A program made the translations under genes and the position numbers. Positions 53,433-63,232 of a DNA stretch of 64,000 bases are shown here, in pieces. This DNA is from Mangifera indica (lineage: Eukaryota; Streptophyta; Magnoliopsida; Sapindales; Anacardiaceae). Location of the stretch: contig NC_058138.1 in NCBI RefSeq assembly GCF_011075055.1, forward strand, positions 22,294,928 to 22,358,927, in the 5' to 3' direction. The notes beneath the pieces were generated by a model that was given only the letters and a program-made list of their open reading frames with translations, did no database searches and was not told where the DNA came from. Numbering within the stretch: position 1 is the stretch's first letter; each line of letters begins with the position of its first letter.

Positions 53433-54884
53433 ATGACACTGTCTCTTCCTGTTTCTTCCCATAGGGATATTTTTCTCAATTTCAGCTTTGTCTCATCAAC
53501 TCCTTTGTGGAAACTAGGAAATGGTAAACTATGTTATCAAACTCTTAAGAAGCCTTCAAATATCTCTTTTCCAATTTCATGTACATTACCAAATATTGTT
53601 AGGAGTCCTTCGCTAGACAAGCATGTAGTGAAGCAAAACAAAATTCGTTTTGTTCAAAAGCTGAAAACACTTTTACTTTCCAAGCCAAAACACTATATTC
53701 CTCTACACATTCTTGCCAAATGTAGATCCTATCTTTGCCTTCCAAAGCCTCGCTCTATCCTCTCAATGATCCATCGCTACCCAACAATATTTGAACTCTT
53801 CACAATTCCTATGCCGCCAACACCACTAAATGCAACAAAATCAGGCTATCAACTATGTGTTCGTTTGACCACAAATGCAGCAGCCCTTGCCACACAGGAA
53901 ATGAATCTCAAGTCGGCCATGTCCATCACTTTGGCCAACAAAGTCCAGAAGCTTCTCATGCTATCTACTCATCACCGGCTTCTTCTTTCAAAATTGCTTC
54001 ACATTGCCCCAGATCTTGGGCTACTACCTAATTTTCGGTCTCGCCTCTGCAATGACTTTCCCGATAAATTCAAGATTGTTGACACCTCTTATGGCCGAGC
54101 TCTTGAGCTTGTATCATGGGACCAAGATCTGGCATGTATTTTGCCTTCTCCTGATATGAATCCACATGGATTGATCGTAGACAGGCCTTTAAAGTTCAAG
54201 CACTTGAGACTTCGAAAGGGATTGAATTTGAAAAGACGTCACCGGGATTTTTTGATAAAGTTTGGAGAACTACCAAGTGTATGCCCCTATAACACTTCTA
54301 TAGAAGAGCTAGCTAAGGAGTCTCTTGAAGCTGAGAAGAGAGCCTGTGCTCTGCTGAGAGAGGTGCTTAATATGATGGTTGAGAAGAGAACTTTAATCGA
54401 TCATCTGACTCACTTTAGGAAGGAATTTGGGCTTCCAAATAAGTTGAGGGCACTGATTTTGAGGCATCCAGAGTTATTCTATGTGAGCTTGAAAGGCCTA
54501 AGGAATTCTGTGCTGTTGGTGGAGTGTTTTGATGATAAAGGTGTACTTTTAGAGAAAGATGAAACTTTGGTGATAAAAGAACAGTTGATGGAGTTGATTA
54601 GGGAAGGGAAGAGGATGAGACGAGAGAGGAGAAAAAATAGGATTTATGGAAATTACATTGATCAAAATGATTCTGATGTTGATGATGAAGATGATGAGCA
54701 TGATGATGAATTTGATGATGATGGATTTGAGAAATTGTTCGATTCAGAAAATTCAGATTTGGACCATCATTTTGATGATGAAAAGTTTGAGCTGCGGGAT
54801 CATTGGAACAATGGAGAACTTTGGACTGCAGATACTTCCTCAGCGCTTATCGATACGGATGGAAACTGTATAAAACCTTGGTAG
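53433..54884 (+). CDS. PORR-domain organelle RNA-binding protein (WTF1/RPD1 family)
   Basis: A 483-aa protein encoded by one exon. Plant Organelle RNA Recognition proteins bind group II introns and promote their splicing in chloroplasts or mitochondria. The N-terminal 60-70 residues lack a fold and are rich in Ser and basic residues, as expected of a transit peptide. The domain runs from about KTLLLSKPKHYIPL (residue 75) to about 400. It includes LPKPRSILSMIHRYPTIFELF, QKLLMLSTHHRLLLSKL, FPDKFKIVD and LRKGLNLKRRHRDFLIKF. A second set follows, RHPELFYVSLKGLRNSVLLVE. The last 80 residues are strikingly acidic (DSDVDDEDDEHDDEFDDDGFE). The target organelle and intron cannot be read from sequence. 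Confidence 0.93.
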   Translation: MTLSLPVSSHRDIFLNFSFVSSTPLWKLGNGKLCYQTLKKPSNISFPISCTLPNIVRSPSLDKHVVKQNKIRFVQKLKTLLLSKPKHYIPLHILAKCRSYLCLPKPRSILSMIHRYPTIFELFTIPMPPTPLNATKSGYQLCVRLTTNAAALATQEMNLKSAMSITLANKVQKLLMLSTHHRLLLSKLLHIAPDLGLLPNFRSRLCNDFPDKFKIVDTSYGRALELVSWDQDLACILPSPDMNPHGLIVDRPLKFKHLRLRKGLNLKRRHRDFLIKFGELPSVCPYNTSIEELAKESLEAEKRACALLREVLNMMVEKRTLIDHLTHFRKEFGLPNKLRALILRHPELFYVSLKGLRNSVLLVECFDDKGVLLEKDETLVIKEQLMELIREGKRMRRERRKNRIYGNYIDQNDSDVDDEDDEHDDEFDDDGFEKLFDSENSDLDHHFDDEKFELRDHWNNGELWTADTSSALIDTDGNCIKPW

Positions 54885-56524
54885 TAATCAAGAATGTGTA
54901 CATATTTTTCCAAAAATTTCTTAGTCTTCAAAAGCTTCTATATTCCTTAAACGATGTAACTCTTACATGAAACTTAGAAAATCATTTTATTCAAGTCATT
55001 TAAGGTATCCTACACTCTTGTATGTAACAATTTGAGGTAGATTCAGCAACTTTGTCTCTTAAAGCTCTTGGTCCTGTATCTCCTTTTGATTACTGCTCAA
55101 CTGATAGTGCAATTCAGAGATTGAAATGCTCACTGTAAACTCTAGGCAATTTTAACAGCAATGATTTTAGCTCTGCAAACCAGACAAATGTGCTTTCCAT
55201 TTTAATTTATTTATCCCTATTTTGCAATTCCATCTTTTTTTTAAATGTGCTCTCCATTACATATTCATGTTTCATTGTTAAGAATCCGCCTAGATTCAGG
55301 AAGAGACCCTTAACATGAACTGAGTTGAAGAGAGAAAAATCAGGTTACTCAAATATTCAAGACCTATAACTTTTTCCATCTTCATATACTTCTGCCCAAA
55401 TGATTCAATTTACTAGATTCTTATTAAGGGTCATCGTTTACTGTGTGTGGCCATATTTCTTATTCCCCTCTTCTATAAGACTATCTCCCATCTACAAGCT
55501 TCTTTCCTTGAATGTGCAATCATGTGTAAATGTTCTCTTCTCACCAATTCTTTTGGTGACAGTAAATATATATTCTGTCTAGCAAGAGTTTGAAGTTCAG
55601 ATTCTCTGTATTTTGTAATGCACTTTGTAAGAAATTATGGAGATCTCATTAATGCTCTCATTCAATTTCTCTGGAGTGAATGTTGTCCGATGTCGTTGGC
55701 CATGGTACACTATTTCTTTGGATTTAGTGGTTTATGGATTGCCTCATCGGTTTTCTTGACAGAACGTTTGCTGAATTCTTTGGCAAAGAACATTGTCTAG
55801 TTCAGAACTTTGTTGAAGCTATAAAACATAAATACTGAATCTATGTCTTCAGTATTATTCTCTGGATTTTTTTCACGAGGAACCTGACTTGTGTAGCCCT
55901 ACCATCAAGCCAGTAAACCCAGGAGACTAGTCCATTAACACCCCTCCAATGCCTTTCATTCCTTTACAAGTATATAAGAAGACGACATTATGTGCATTCA
56001 AATTCATTTGTGAGAGTGTGAAATCAAAACTAAGTCCCCTAACTCCACATTTGAGATTCTACGTCTTAACCAATTATTCATCTCATGGTGGGTTTCCCTT
56101 GGAATATTGCTTTACAATTACAAGCAAAATAATTTTAAAAAAATTTCCAACTGAATGTAAATGAAAAAAAACAGCAGCAGATGCTTGGCTTTCTAGAATT
56201 CTTCAGTTAAATTTTGTATGAAATATTTCTCTGACATGTACGCTGTCCAGTAATACTCCTCTTCATCCAAGCAAAATAATCTTCTTCTAAATGGATGCAT
56301 GTAGATAGATCTAATAAACTATAGACTCTGTGTAGTTTATTAATATTTTATTTGAATTGAACTATGAGCTTATCAAGCCCACACTAACATCAAACTTGAA
56401 CTTGAACTTGTTTGCAGCCCTAAACACAACTAACCTTATCTGCCTGTACACTATATTTCTTCTAACAGGTTAATAACAAAAATATCATGACATAACATAT
56501 TTTCAAAAAGCAAGCATTGTCACA
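54885..56524. other. 3' flank of the PORR gene
   Basis: 3' UTR, then unrecognised DNA up to the retrotransposon. Several 60-70 codon frames are present but none is family-like. Confidence 0.45.
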
Positions 56525-56529
56525 CTGTC

Positions 56530-56911
56530 TGTTAGGTGCTCGGTTTAGGCGAGCTCTCACTCGGCCTCTGCCTCGTCGCGGAATGGTTCCTGACGTGAAG
56601 AAGCTCTCAAGGAGGTTACAATTCAATATTTATAGAGTATATTTTGGTGGAAAGATTAGTCTACTGTTTTTCATTAATCTCTCCTTTTTATACAGTTTTT
56701 GAGAAAGCTGAAAATAACTAATTAACACGTCTCCTACGAAACTGGGAAAATGCTGAAAGCTGAAAATAACTAAACAACACGTCTCCTACGAAACTGGGAA
56801 AATGCTGAAAATGGCCATAGATCATGGCTGCAACAGAAAGCAATAACATAACAGAAATTGAAAAGGGTCATAACTGCAGAATAAGGGTGCTGAATTCTTG
56901 GCCACGTAACA
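56530..56911 (-). repeat. 3' LTR of the Ty3/gypsy element
   Basis: Direct copy of the LTR at 61185-61566. It contains a 52-bp tandem duplication (units from 56705 and 56757, sharing ACACGTCTCCTACGAAACTG) and TATA-like boxes on the minus strand. Confidence 0.97.
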
Positions 56912-56949
56912 TTCCACCCCCCTTGAAAAGGGTCTTGTCCGCAAGGCCG

Positions 56950-59900
56950 TTAAGGAACGTGATTCATGTTTGCGTCATCACTGATCTCTGGCAAGGACTC
57001 CACCACGACATGATTCTTGAGCTGCTTCTTGATTAATGAAATGTGCACAACCGGGTGAACTTTACTCCCTTCAGGTAAGAGTAATTTGTAGGCCACTGGC
57101 CCGATACGCTCAATGATCTTGTAAGGGCCATAGTATTTTGCAGATAATTTATGTCGTCGATCCCCAGTCAAGGAATGCTGTCGGTACGGTTGTAGTTTAA
57201 GGTAGACCCAATCTCCTACTTCAAAGTGGCGTTCCTTCCTTCCTTGATCATATGTTGCCTTCATCCTTTCTTTGGTTTTAGTAAGTTGTTGGTGTAGCTG
57301 GCGTAAGACTTGATCCCTCTGTCGTAGCTCTTGGTCCACTTCGACGTCTTTGGCTGTTCCGAGTTCGTAGAAAGTCAAGACTGGTGGGGGTCGACCATAA
57401 ACCACCTCAAACGGTGTAAACCCAGTGGAAGAATGCCAACTAGTATTGTAGCAAAACTCTGCCCAGGGTAGCCATCGGGTCCATTGTTTTGGGTGATTTC
57501 CTGTAAAACAGCGTAAGTACATTTCAAGGGTTCGGTTTGTTACCTCCGTTTGTCCGTCCGTCTGTGGGTGATATGATGAAGAGAAACGAAACTCTGTCCC
57601 TTGTAGCCGGAACAATTCTTTCCAGAATGAACTAGTGAATAAGGGGTCCCGATCGCTTACAATGGACTGTGGTACGCCGTATAATTTGAGGATATTCTCA
57701 TAATATGCTTGGGCAGCATTATTTGCAGTGACTGGTGTTGCCATTGCAATGAAGTGTGCCATCTTAGACAATCGATCCACCACTACCATAATTATTGTTT
57801 TACCTCTAGAATTTGGAAGGCCGGTGATGAAATCCATGGAAACCTCAGTCCATACAATAGTGGGTGTTGGCAATGGTTGGAGAAGCCCGGATGGTGTGCC
57901 TTGTTCTCTCTTATTCCTTTGGCAAATATCACATGCTTTAATGGTTTCCAATACCTGTTTCTTCATTCCTTGCCAATAGAATTGGGATCGTATGCGTTGA
58001 AGGGTTTTGTGGAGCCCTTCGTGAGTGGCAGAATGGAAACCTTGAATGACGTCCATTATTAACGGAGAAGAGGGTAGCAAGTAAATCCGTTCTTTGTAAA
58101 AAAGTATTCCATCCTTGCATGCCCATGGTCCAAGCAATTCCCCTTCTTGGAACAATTTATGCAATCTTTGCATCTCTACATGGCTTTTGTTTTCTTCTTG
58201 AATGGTTTCTAGCCAGATAGGGACTAACACTGATATTGCCATCATTTGTGTTGGTTCTTCTCTTCTGGAGAGAGCATCTGCTACCGAGTTCTCTTTCCCT
58301 TGCTTGTATTCAATGGAAAAGTCATAGCCCATGAGTTTACTAAGCCACCTTTGTTGAGCTGGAGTGGTGATTCTTTGGCTCCATAAATATTTTAGACTTT
58401 TGTGGTCGGTACGAACCACAAATGTCCTTCCTAGAAGGTAGGGTCGCCATTTCTGTACTGCAAGCACTAGTGCCAACATTTCTTTATCATAGGTGGATAA
58501 AGTTGCATTCCTCCCTTTTAGAGCTTGGCTAAAGAAGGCTATTGGTTTTTTTTCTTGAGTAAGCACTGCACCTACACCAAAATTAGAGGCATCACATTCA
58601 ATAATAAAGGTTTTAGTGAAGTCAGGTAAAACCAATACCGATCCGTGTGTCATCACCCTTTTGATTTCCAAAAATGCACTTTCAGCTTTAGAAGACCACT
58701 GGAAGTTATTCTTTTTCAGCATATCAGTTAATGGTGCTGCAATCTTTCCGTAATCCTTGATAAATTTTCGATAGTACCCCGTCAGCCCCAAGAACCCCCG
58801 TAGTGCAGTAACTGAATTCGGCTTAGGCCAGTCTTTTATAGTCGCAATTTTGCTTGGTTCCATTCTTACTTCTCCTTCCTTGATAATGTGTCCCAGATAC
58901 TGTACTTCTGTGGTTCCAAAACAACATTTTTCCTCTTTGACATAAAGTTGTTGGTCAGCTAAAATTGAGAATACTATTTGCAAATGTTGCAAATGTGATT
59001 CCCAAGTGGAGCTATATATCAAGATATCATCAAAAAAAACTAGGATAAATTTTCGCAAATAAGGTCGAAAAATGTCATTCATTAATGCCTGAAAAGTGGA
59101 AGGCGCATTAGAGAGTCCAAAAGGCATTACCAAAAATTCATAGTGCCCATCATGTGTGCGGAATGCCGTCTTTTCCACATCTGCAGGATGCATCAGTATC
59201 TGATGGTACCCAGCTCGCAAGTCTAGCTTGGAAAAATATTTGGCTCCATATAGTTCATCCAGTAGTTCGTCAATCACCGGTATGGGAAACTTATCCTTAA
59301 TAGTAGCCAAATTGAGGGCTCTATAATCCACACAAAATCGCCATGACCCATCCTTCTTTTTGACCAGTAGTACCGGGGATGAGTATGGACTGGTGCTAGG
59401 TCTGATTATCCCACTTTCTAGCATTTCTTCCACCAACTTTTCTATTTCTTTCTTTTGGCAATATGGGTACCTGTAGGGCCTCACAGAGATAGGACCACTT
59501 CCTGGCTTTAAATTGATTTGATGACTGCGAGTCCGATTTGGGGGAAGGCCTTTTGGCTTCTGAAAAATTTGATAATATTGCTCAAAAATCTGGGTCAAAC
59601 CTGAGTGCTGGCACTTGGTTCCAGAGATCAATATTGTCCCTTCCTTTGTTTCCTCTCCATCTCCATCTTTTTGTCCTGTAATCAGCTGCATCAAGGTCCC
59701 ACGCCCTCCATTGGCCCGAAGTTCCTTCTCCATGTGGCGTCGGTTGATCGCCCGAGCTGTCGGGGTTCGTTCACCTGTGAGAATCACTGCTCGCCCTTGC
59801 CACTGAAATTCCACCGTCATCCTTGTGAAATCCCAGATAATTGGTCCAAGAGTTGTCAGCCACTGTGCTCCCAGCACGGCATCGCACCCCTCCAAGGCGA

Positions 59901-61182
59901 TCACGAAAAATTCCACCTGGAATAAATTCCCTTGGATTTCGATTGGGGTATTTGGGAGGCTACCCATGCAAGGAAGTTTCTCACCGTTGGCTACCATCAC
60001 ACTCAGTCGTGCCCCTTCATCTGTTTTCAGCCCAAGTCGTGTCACCCATGCTCGATTGAGGAAATTGTGGGAGCTTCCAGTGTCCAATAGAACCACCAAC
60101 GAACGCCCTTTAATCTTGGCCGGAACCCGCATGATTTGTGGTGCAATAGTCCCAGTGATGGCATGAAGGGAGATTTCGGCTACCTCTAGTTTGGTTTCAG
60201 ATTCCTCCCCCACGTCAATATCTTCCTCGTCCTCTAGTTCGCAATCAATGAGAAATAGTCGTTTACAGCGGTGCCCTGGGGTGTAGGTTTCATCACAATT
60301 GTAGCATAGATTTCGACGCCGACGATCCTGGATTTCCTCAGCGGAAAGTCGCTTAATTGGTGGATTGGTAACGTGTTGTATCTGACTTGACATTTGTTTT
60401 TGTTTTTGGAGGTTTTGAGTGGTTTGGTTGTAGGTAATGTGTTTGGATTCTATGTTTGTGGGTTTTTTTTTATTCTGGTATTTGGATTCATAGAGGCGTG
60501 CAAGACCAGCAGCGTGTGGGAGAGTTTGTGGATTTGCAGCCCGCACATCAGCTCGGATGGTCTCTCGAAGGCCGCTGACGAAGCAGCTGATCTGTTGTTG
60601 TTCTGTTAGCGAACCAGCTCTTACAAGAAGCCGATCAAATTGAGTGTGGTATTCGCGAACTGACCCCATCTGTGTGAGCTTGGTGAGCTCTCCGTAGAAA
60701 TCATCCAGAAGTGTTGGTCCGTAACGCTCATTTATCGCTTGCTTGAACTCCTCCCAAGTAACCCATACTCGAATTCCTCTGAAGGATTGAAACCAGAGAT
60801 GTACTCCTCCTTCTAAGTGATATGCGGCTAATGGAACTTTCTCATTTAGAGGAGTCTTGTGGAAGGCAAAGAATTGCTCCGCCCGATCGATCCAAGTGAT
60901 GGGGTCTTCAGTGCCATCATATCGTGGAAAATCCAAACGAACTACCCGTGGTACGATCGTTCCTTGTGCTTGCTGAAAATTGGAATGTTGTTGTGATGTC
61001 CCAATTTCAGTTCTTCTTGAACTCAGCTCATCCATTTGTGTTTGCAATTGAATAAACATCTCATGCATCTCACGCTGCATTTGCATCATTTGTTGCTGGG
61101 TTGCTTGAAGGTTTTCCTCCATTGGCTGTTTCGATGGATTACGGTGGGTGGCGCCATTGTCGGATCCCTGCTCTGATACCAT
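56950..61182 (-). CDS. Gag-Pol polyprotein of Ty3/gypsy retrotransposon
   Basis: 1410 aa from the ATG at 61182, which overlaps the primer-binding site (ATGGTATCAGAGC). Gag has the retrotransposon gag region (LDFPRYDGTEDPITWIDRAE) and a zinc knuckle CYNCDETYTPGHRCK near 60260-60315. The aspartic protease site LLDTGSSHNFL is at about 60060-60095. The RT has the catalytic box VFFDDILIYS near 59020-59045, preceded by LDLRAGYHQI. RNase H has ECDASNFGVGAVLTQ near 58575. The integrase has an HHCC finger (57905-58030) and core motifs DRLSKMAHF, VSDRDPLF and SSYHPQTDGQTE (57500-57800). The chain ends soon after VHPVVHISLIKKQL, so the C-terminal chromodomain of typical chromoviruses is absent or missing its core. 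No stop or frameshift interrupts it. Confidence 0.96.
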   Translation of the reverse strand: MVSEQGSDNGATHRNPSKQPMEENLQATQQQMMQMQREMHEMFIQLQTQMDELSSRRTEIGTSQQHSNFQQAQGTIVPRVVRLDFPRYDGTEDPITWIDRAEQFFAFHKTPLNEKVPLAAYHLEGGVHLWFQSFRGIRVWVTWEEFKQAINERYGPTLLDDFYGELTKLTQMGSVREYHTQFDRLLVRAGSLTEQQQISCFVSGLRETIRADVRAANPQTLPHAAGLARLYESKYQNKKKPTNIESKHITYNQTTQNLQKQKQMSSQIQHVTNPPIKRLSAEEIQDRRRRNLCYNCDETYTPGHRCKRLFLIDCELEDEEDIDVGEESETKLEVAEISLHAITGTIAPQIMRVPAKIKGRSLVVLLDTGSSHNFLNRAWVTRLGLKTDEGARLSVMVANGEKLPCMGSLPNTPIEIQGNLFQVEFFVIALEGCDAVLGAQWLTTLGPIIWDFTRMTVEFQWQGRAVILTGERTPTARAINRRHMEKELRANGGRGTLMQLITGQKDGDGEETKEGTILISGTKCQHSGLTQIFEQYYQIFQKPKGLPPNRTRSHQINLKPGSGPISVRPYRYPYCQKKEIEKLVEEMLESGIIRPSTSPYSSPVLLVKKKDGSWRFCVDYRALNLATIKDKFPIPVIDELLDELYGAKYFSKLDLRAGYHQILMHPADVEKTAFRTHDGHYEFLVMPFGLSNAPSTFQALMNDIFRPYLRKFILVFFDDILIYSSTWESHLQHLQIVFSILADQQLYVKEEKCCFGTTEVQYLGHIIKEGEVRMEPSKIATIKDWPKPNSVTALRGFLGLTGYYRKFIKDYGKIAAPLTDMLKKNNFQWSSKAESAFLEIKRVMTHGSVLVLPDFTKTFIIECDASNFGVGAVLTQEKKPIAFFSQALKGRNATLSTYDKEMLALVLAVQKWRPYLLGRTFVVRTDHKSLKYLWSQRITTPAQQRWLSKLMGYDFSIEYKQGKENSVADALSRREEPTQMMAISVLVPIWLETIQEENKSHVEMQRLHKLFQEGELLGPWACKDGILFYKERIYLLPSSPLIMDVIQGFHSATHEGLHKTLQRIRSQFYWQGMKKQVLETIKACDICQRNKREQGTPSGLLQPLPTPTIVWTEVSMDFITGLPNSRGKTIIMVVVDRLSKMAHFIAMATPVTANNAAQAYYENILKLYGVPQSIVSDRDPLFTSSFWKELFRLQGTEFRFSSSYHPQTDGQTEVTNRTLEMYLRCFTGNHPKQWTRWLPWAEFCYNTSWHSSTGFTPFEVVYGRPPPVLTFYELGTAKDVEVDQELRQRDQVLRQLHQQLTKTKERMKATYDQGRKERHFEVGDWVYLKLQPYRQHSLTGDRRHKLSAKYYGPYKIIERIGPVAYKLLLPEGSKVHPVVHISLIKKQLKNHVVVESLPEISDDANMNHVP
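61170..61181 (-). other. Primer-binding site (initiator Met tRNA)
   Basis: TGGTATCAGAGC on the minus strand, the standard plant complement to the 3' end of initiator tRNA-Met, 3 bp after the LTR terminus. It overlaps the gag start codon. Confidence 0.9.
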
Positions 61183-61184
61183 GT

Positions 61185-61566
61185 TGTTAGGTGCTCGGTT
61201 TAGGCGAGCTCTCACTCGGCCTCTGCCTCGTCGCGGAATGGTTCCTGACGTGAAGAAGCTCTCAAGGAGGTTACAATTCAATATTTATAGAGTATATTTT
61301 GGTGGAAAGATTAGTCTACTGTTTTTCATTAATCTCTCCTTTTTATACAGTTTTTGAGAAAGCTGAAAATAACTAATTAACACGTCTCCTACGAAACTGG
61401 GAAAATGCTGAAAGCTGAAAATAACTAAACAACACGTCTCCTACGAAACTGGGAAAATGCTGAAAATGGCCATAGATCATGGCTGCAACAGAAAGCAATA
61501 ACATAACAGAAATTGAAAAGGGTCATAACTGCAGAATAAGGGTGCTGAATTCTTGGCCACGTAACA
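61185..61566 (-). repeat. 5' LTR of the Ty3/gypsy element
   Basis: On the minus strand it carries TATAAAA (61347-61341) and TATAAATA (61289-61282) as candidate promoters. The gag frame stays open 33 codons back into this LTR but has no ATG there. Confidence 0.97.
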
Positions 61567-63232
61567 CTGTCACATCAGTGCTGAGTAATTATACATCAAT
61601 TCATCTTCCATGTCAGCTTCTAGTCAGCACTGCTTTCTTCTGGGCACATAAAGGTTTATTTTATAAAAGTTTCTGCATAAACTTAACAAACACTCAAAAG
61701 AGTTGATGGGAGCTGTTTCTGTCTAAACCTAACGCAACGCATGACCAAGTATGTAATGAAGAACTAAAAAAGAAAGCAGATTCTAGTGAAGAAACAGACC
61801 TTGCTTGGCAAATAATGGATATCCACTTGCAATTTTATAATGAGAAACATACTCTTTTGCAGTCAATATTTTGAGTTTTATAAAGGGTGGTCCCTCAGCT
61901 TATATCATAAGTACCAAAAGATGTATCTTTCCATTTCAGACAGCCCGGAATATTTATTTCCATCTTTACAAAAATCAAAGGAAAAAGACGATGAAACTGA
62001 TAGGCAGTCCAAGTTGCATAATTTACAGGAAAGAAGAAAAGAAAATGTACTTTTATGTGAGAGTTTCACCTGGGTTTAATGTTATTTTCAATTCTACATC
62101 ATGTAAATTTTAAATCTTTTTCACTACTTTTTTATCCACCTGACCAAGAATTAGGGTATAGCTACATAGTGGCCTACCAAAATGGTGAATCAGCTGTTTT
62201 TTTATCAACATTGTTCGTTTGTAGTGGGGTTATAAATCTACTCTCGATCGGATCAAGCAGTTCAACGGCGTTCTGGTGTCACTGCAGCTTGACAATGTTA
62301 TCAAGAGGATATCAATCATTAGATTTGTCAAGAAGGTTTCATACAAAGTACTCAAGTACTGTCTGAGTTACATGAAAATAAAGCCATATAATTTGCATTC
62401 TTTTTTCACCAGAAAATGAACTTTGTATATCAGGACGATAAACTGATATAAGTAGCTAAGGAAGAATCTGCGCAATAAAATAATGCAAAGGAACAAGCTT
62501 TTGTCTTGTTATGCAAGTAGAGGGTAGAACCAGCGCAGCGTGCACGATAAGATATTCTTTGTTTTGCTAGGTCTATAGGGTGACCAGGTCTACTTCACGT
62601 TAGAGATAAAAGTCATCTATGGCTGTTGGCTGATAATTCTAATGTTTAAACTCTAGTATTTGGGATCATCTAGAGGATCATTTTGGTGATTCCAAGTGGC
62701 AACTCTAGGTTCCTTCAAGACTTTCTTGTCATATTTTGACTTGGTTGTAATTTGCAAAGAGAAGACAAGTTCTTTGCCTTGAATTAATATATCAAAGGTT
62801 GTCCCCCCAAGGATGTAGTTTCTGTAATGACTTCTATGTCCTCACACTGCAAAACTTAATCTTTCTATTCTCGTCAGTGGTGTTGAGTTCATATGTCTTT
62901 GAGTGTTTGTTTTGATGGAAATGAGAGTACTAACTGCTAAATGTTCAAGCCAAAGCTAGGGTATATTAGGAAGAAGAAAATTTTTTTGGAGTACGTAGGA
63001 TGTCCATCAAAATATAATAATAATAAAGTATAAAAGATAACAAAAACAAGCAAACAAATGAAAATGACCCTAAATGCCTGTACTCGAAAACTCAAAACTT
63101 GATATAAATCCTCCTTGTTATTGACAAGGAAACCAAGAATATGTTGACAAGCTCTTTATACATTTAAGAGCCGCAGCAGTTTCCTGCATTCCGTAAAATC
63201 AACATTCATCCTTCTTTCTGTGCAGACTTTCA
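61567..63232. other. Intergenic, promoter side of the ERF gene
   Basis: Unrecognised AT-rich sequence with short accidental frames. A TTTATACATTT box near 63153 and an acceptor-like TTTCTGTGCAG ending at 63225 suggest that the ERF leader begins, or is spliced, close to the start codon. Confidence 0.4.

Larger units (their letters stand above)
56530..61566 (-). mobile_element. Complete Ty3/gypsy LTR retrotransposon
   Basis: Two 382-bp LTRs (56530-56911 and 61185-61566) start TGTTAGG and end GTAACA; I see no difference between them. The target site CTGTC is duplicated at 56525-56529 and 61567-61571. On the minus strand the 5' LTR is followed after 2 bp by a primer-binding site for initiator Met tRNA (TGGTATCAGAGC, 61181-61170). 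A purine-rich tract (AAGGGGGGTGGAA) precedes the 3' LTR at 56912-56925. The internal region is one long open frame in the order gag, protease, RT, RNase H, integrase. All parts needed for mobility are present, so the insertion is recent and possibly competent. Confidence 0.97.

Noticed and set aside
57709..60609. Plus-strand frames within the retrotransposon
   Set aside because: They are antisense shadows of the intact minus-strand Gag-Pol.
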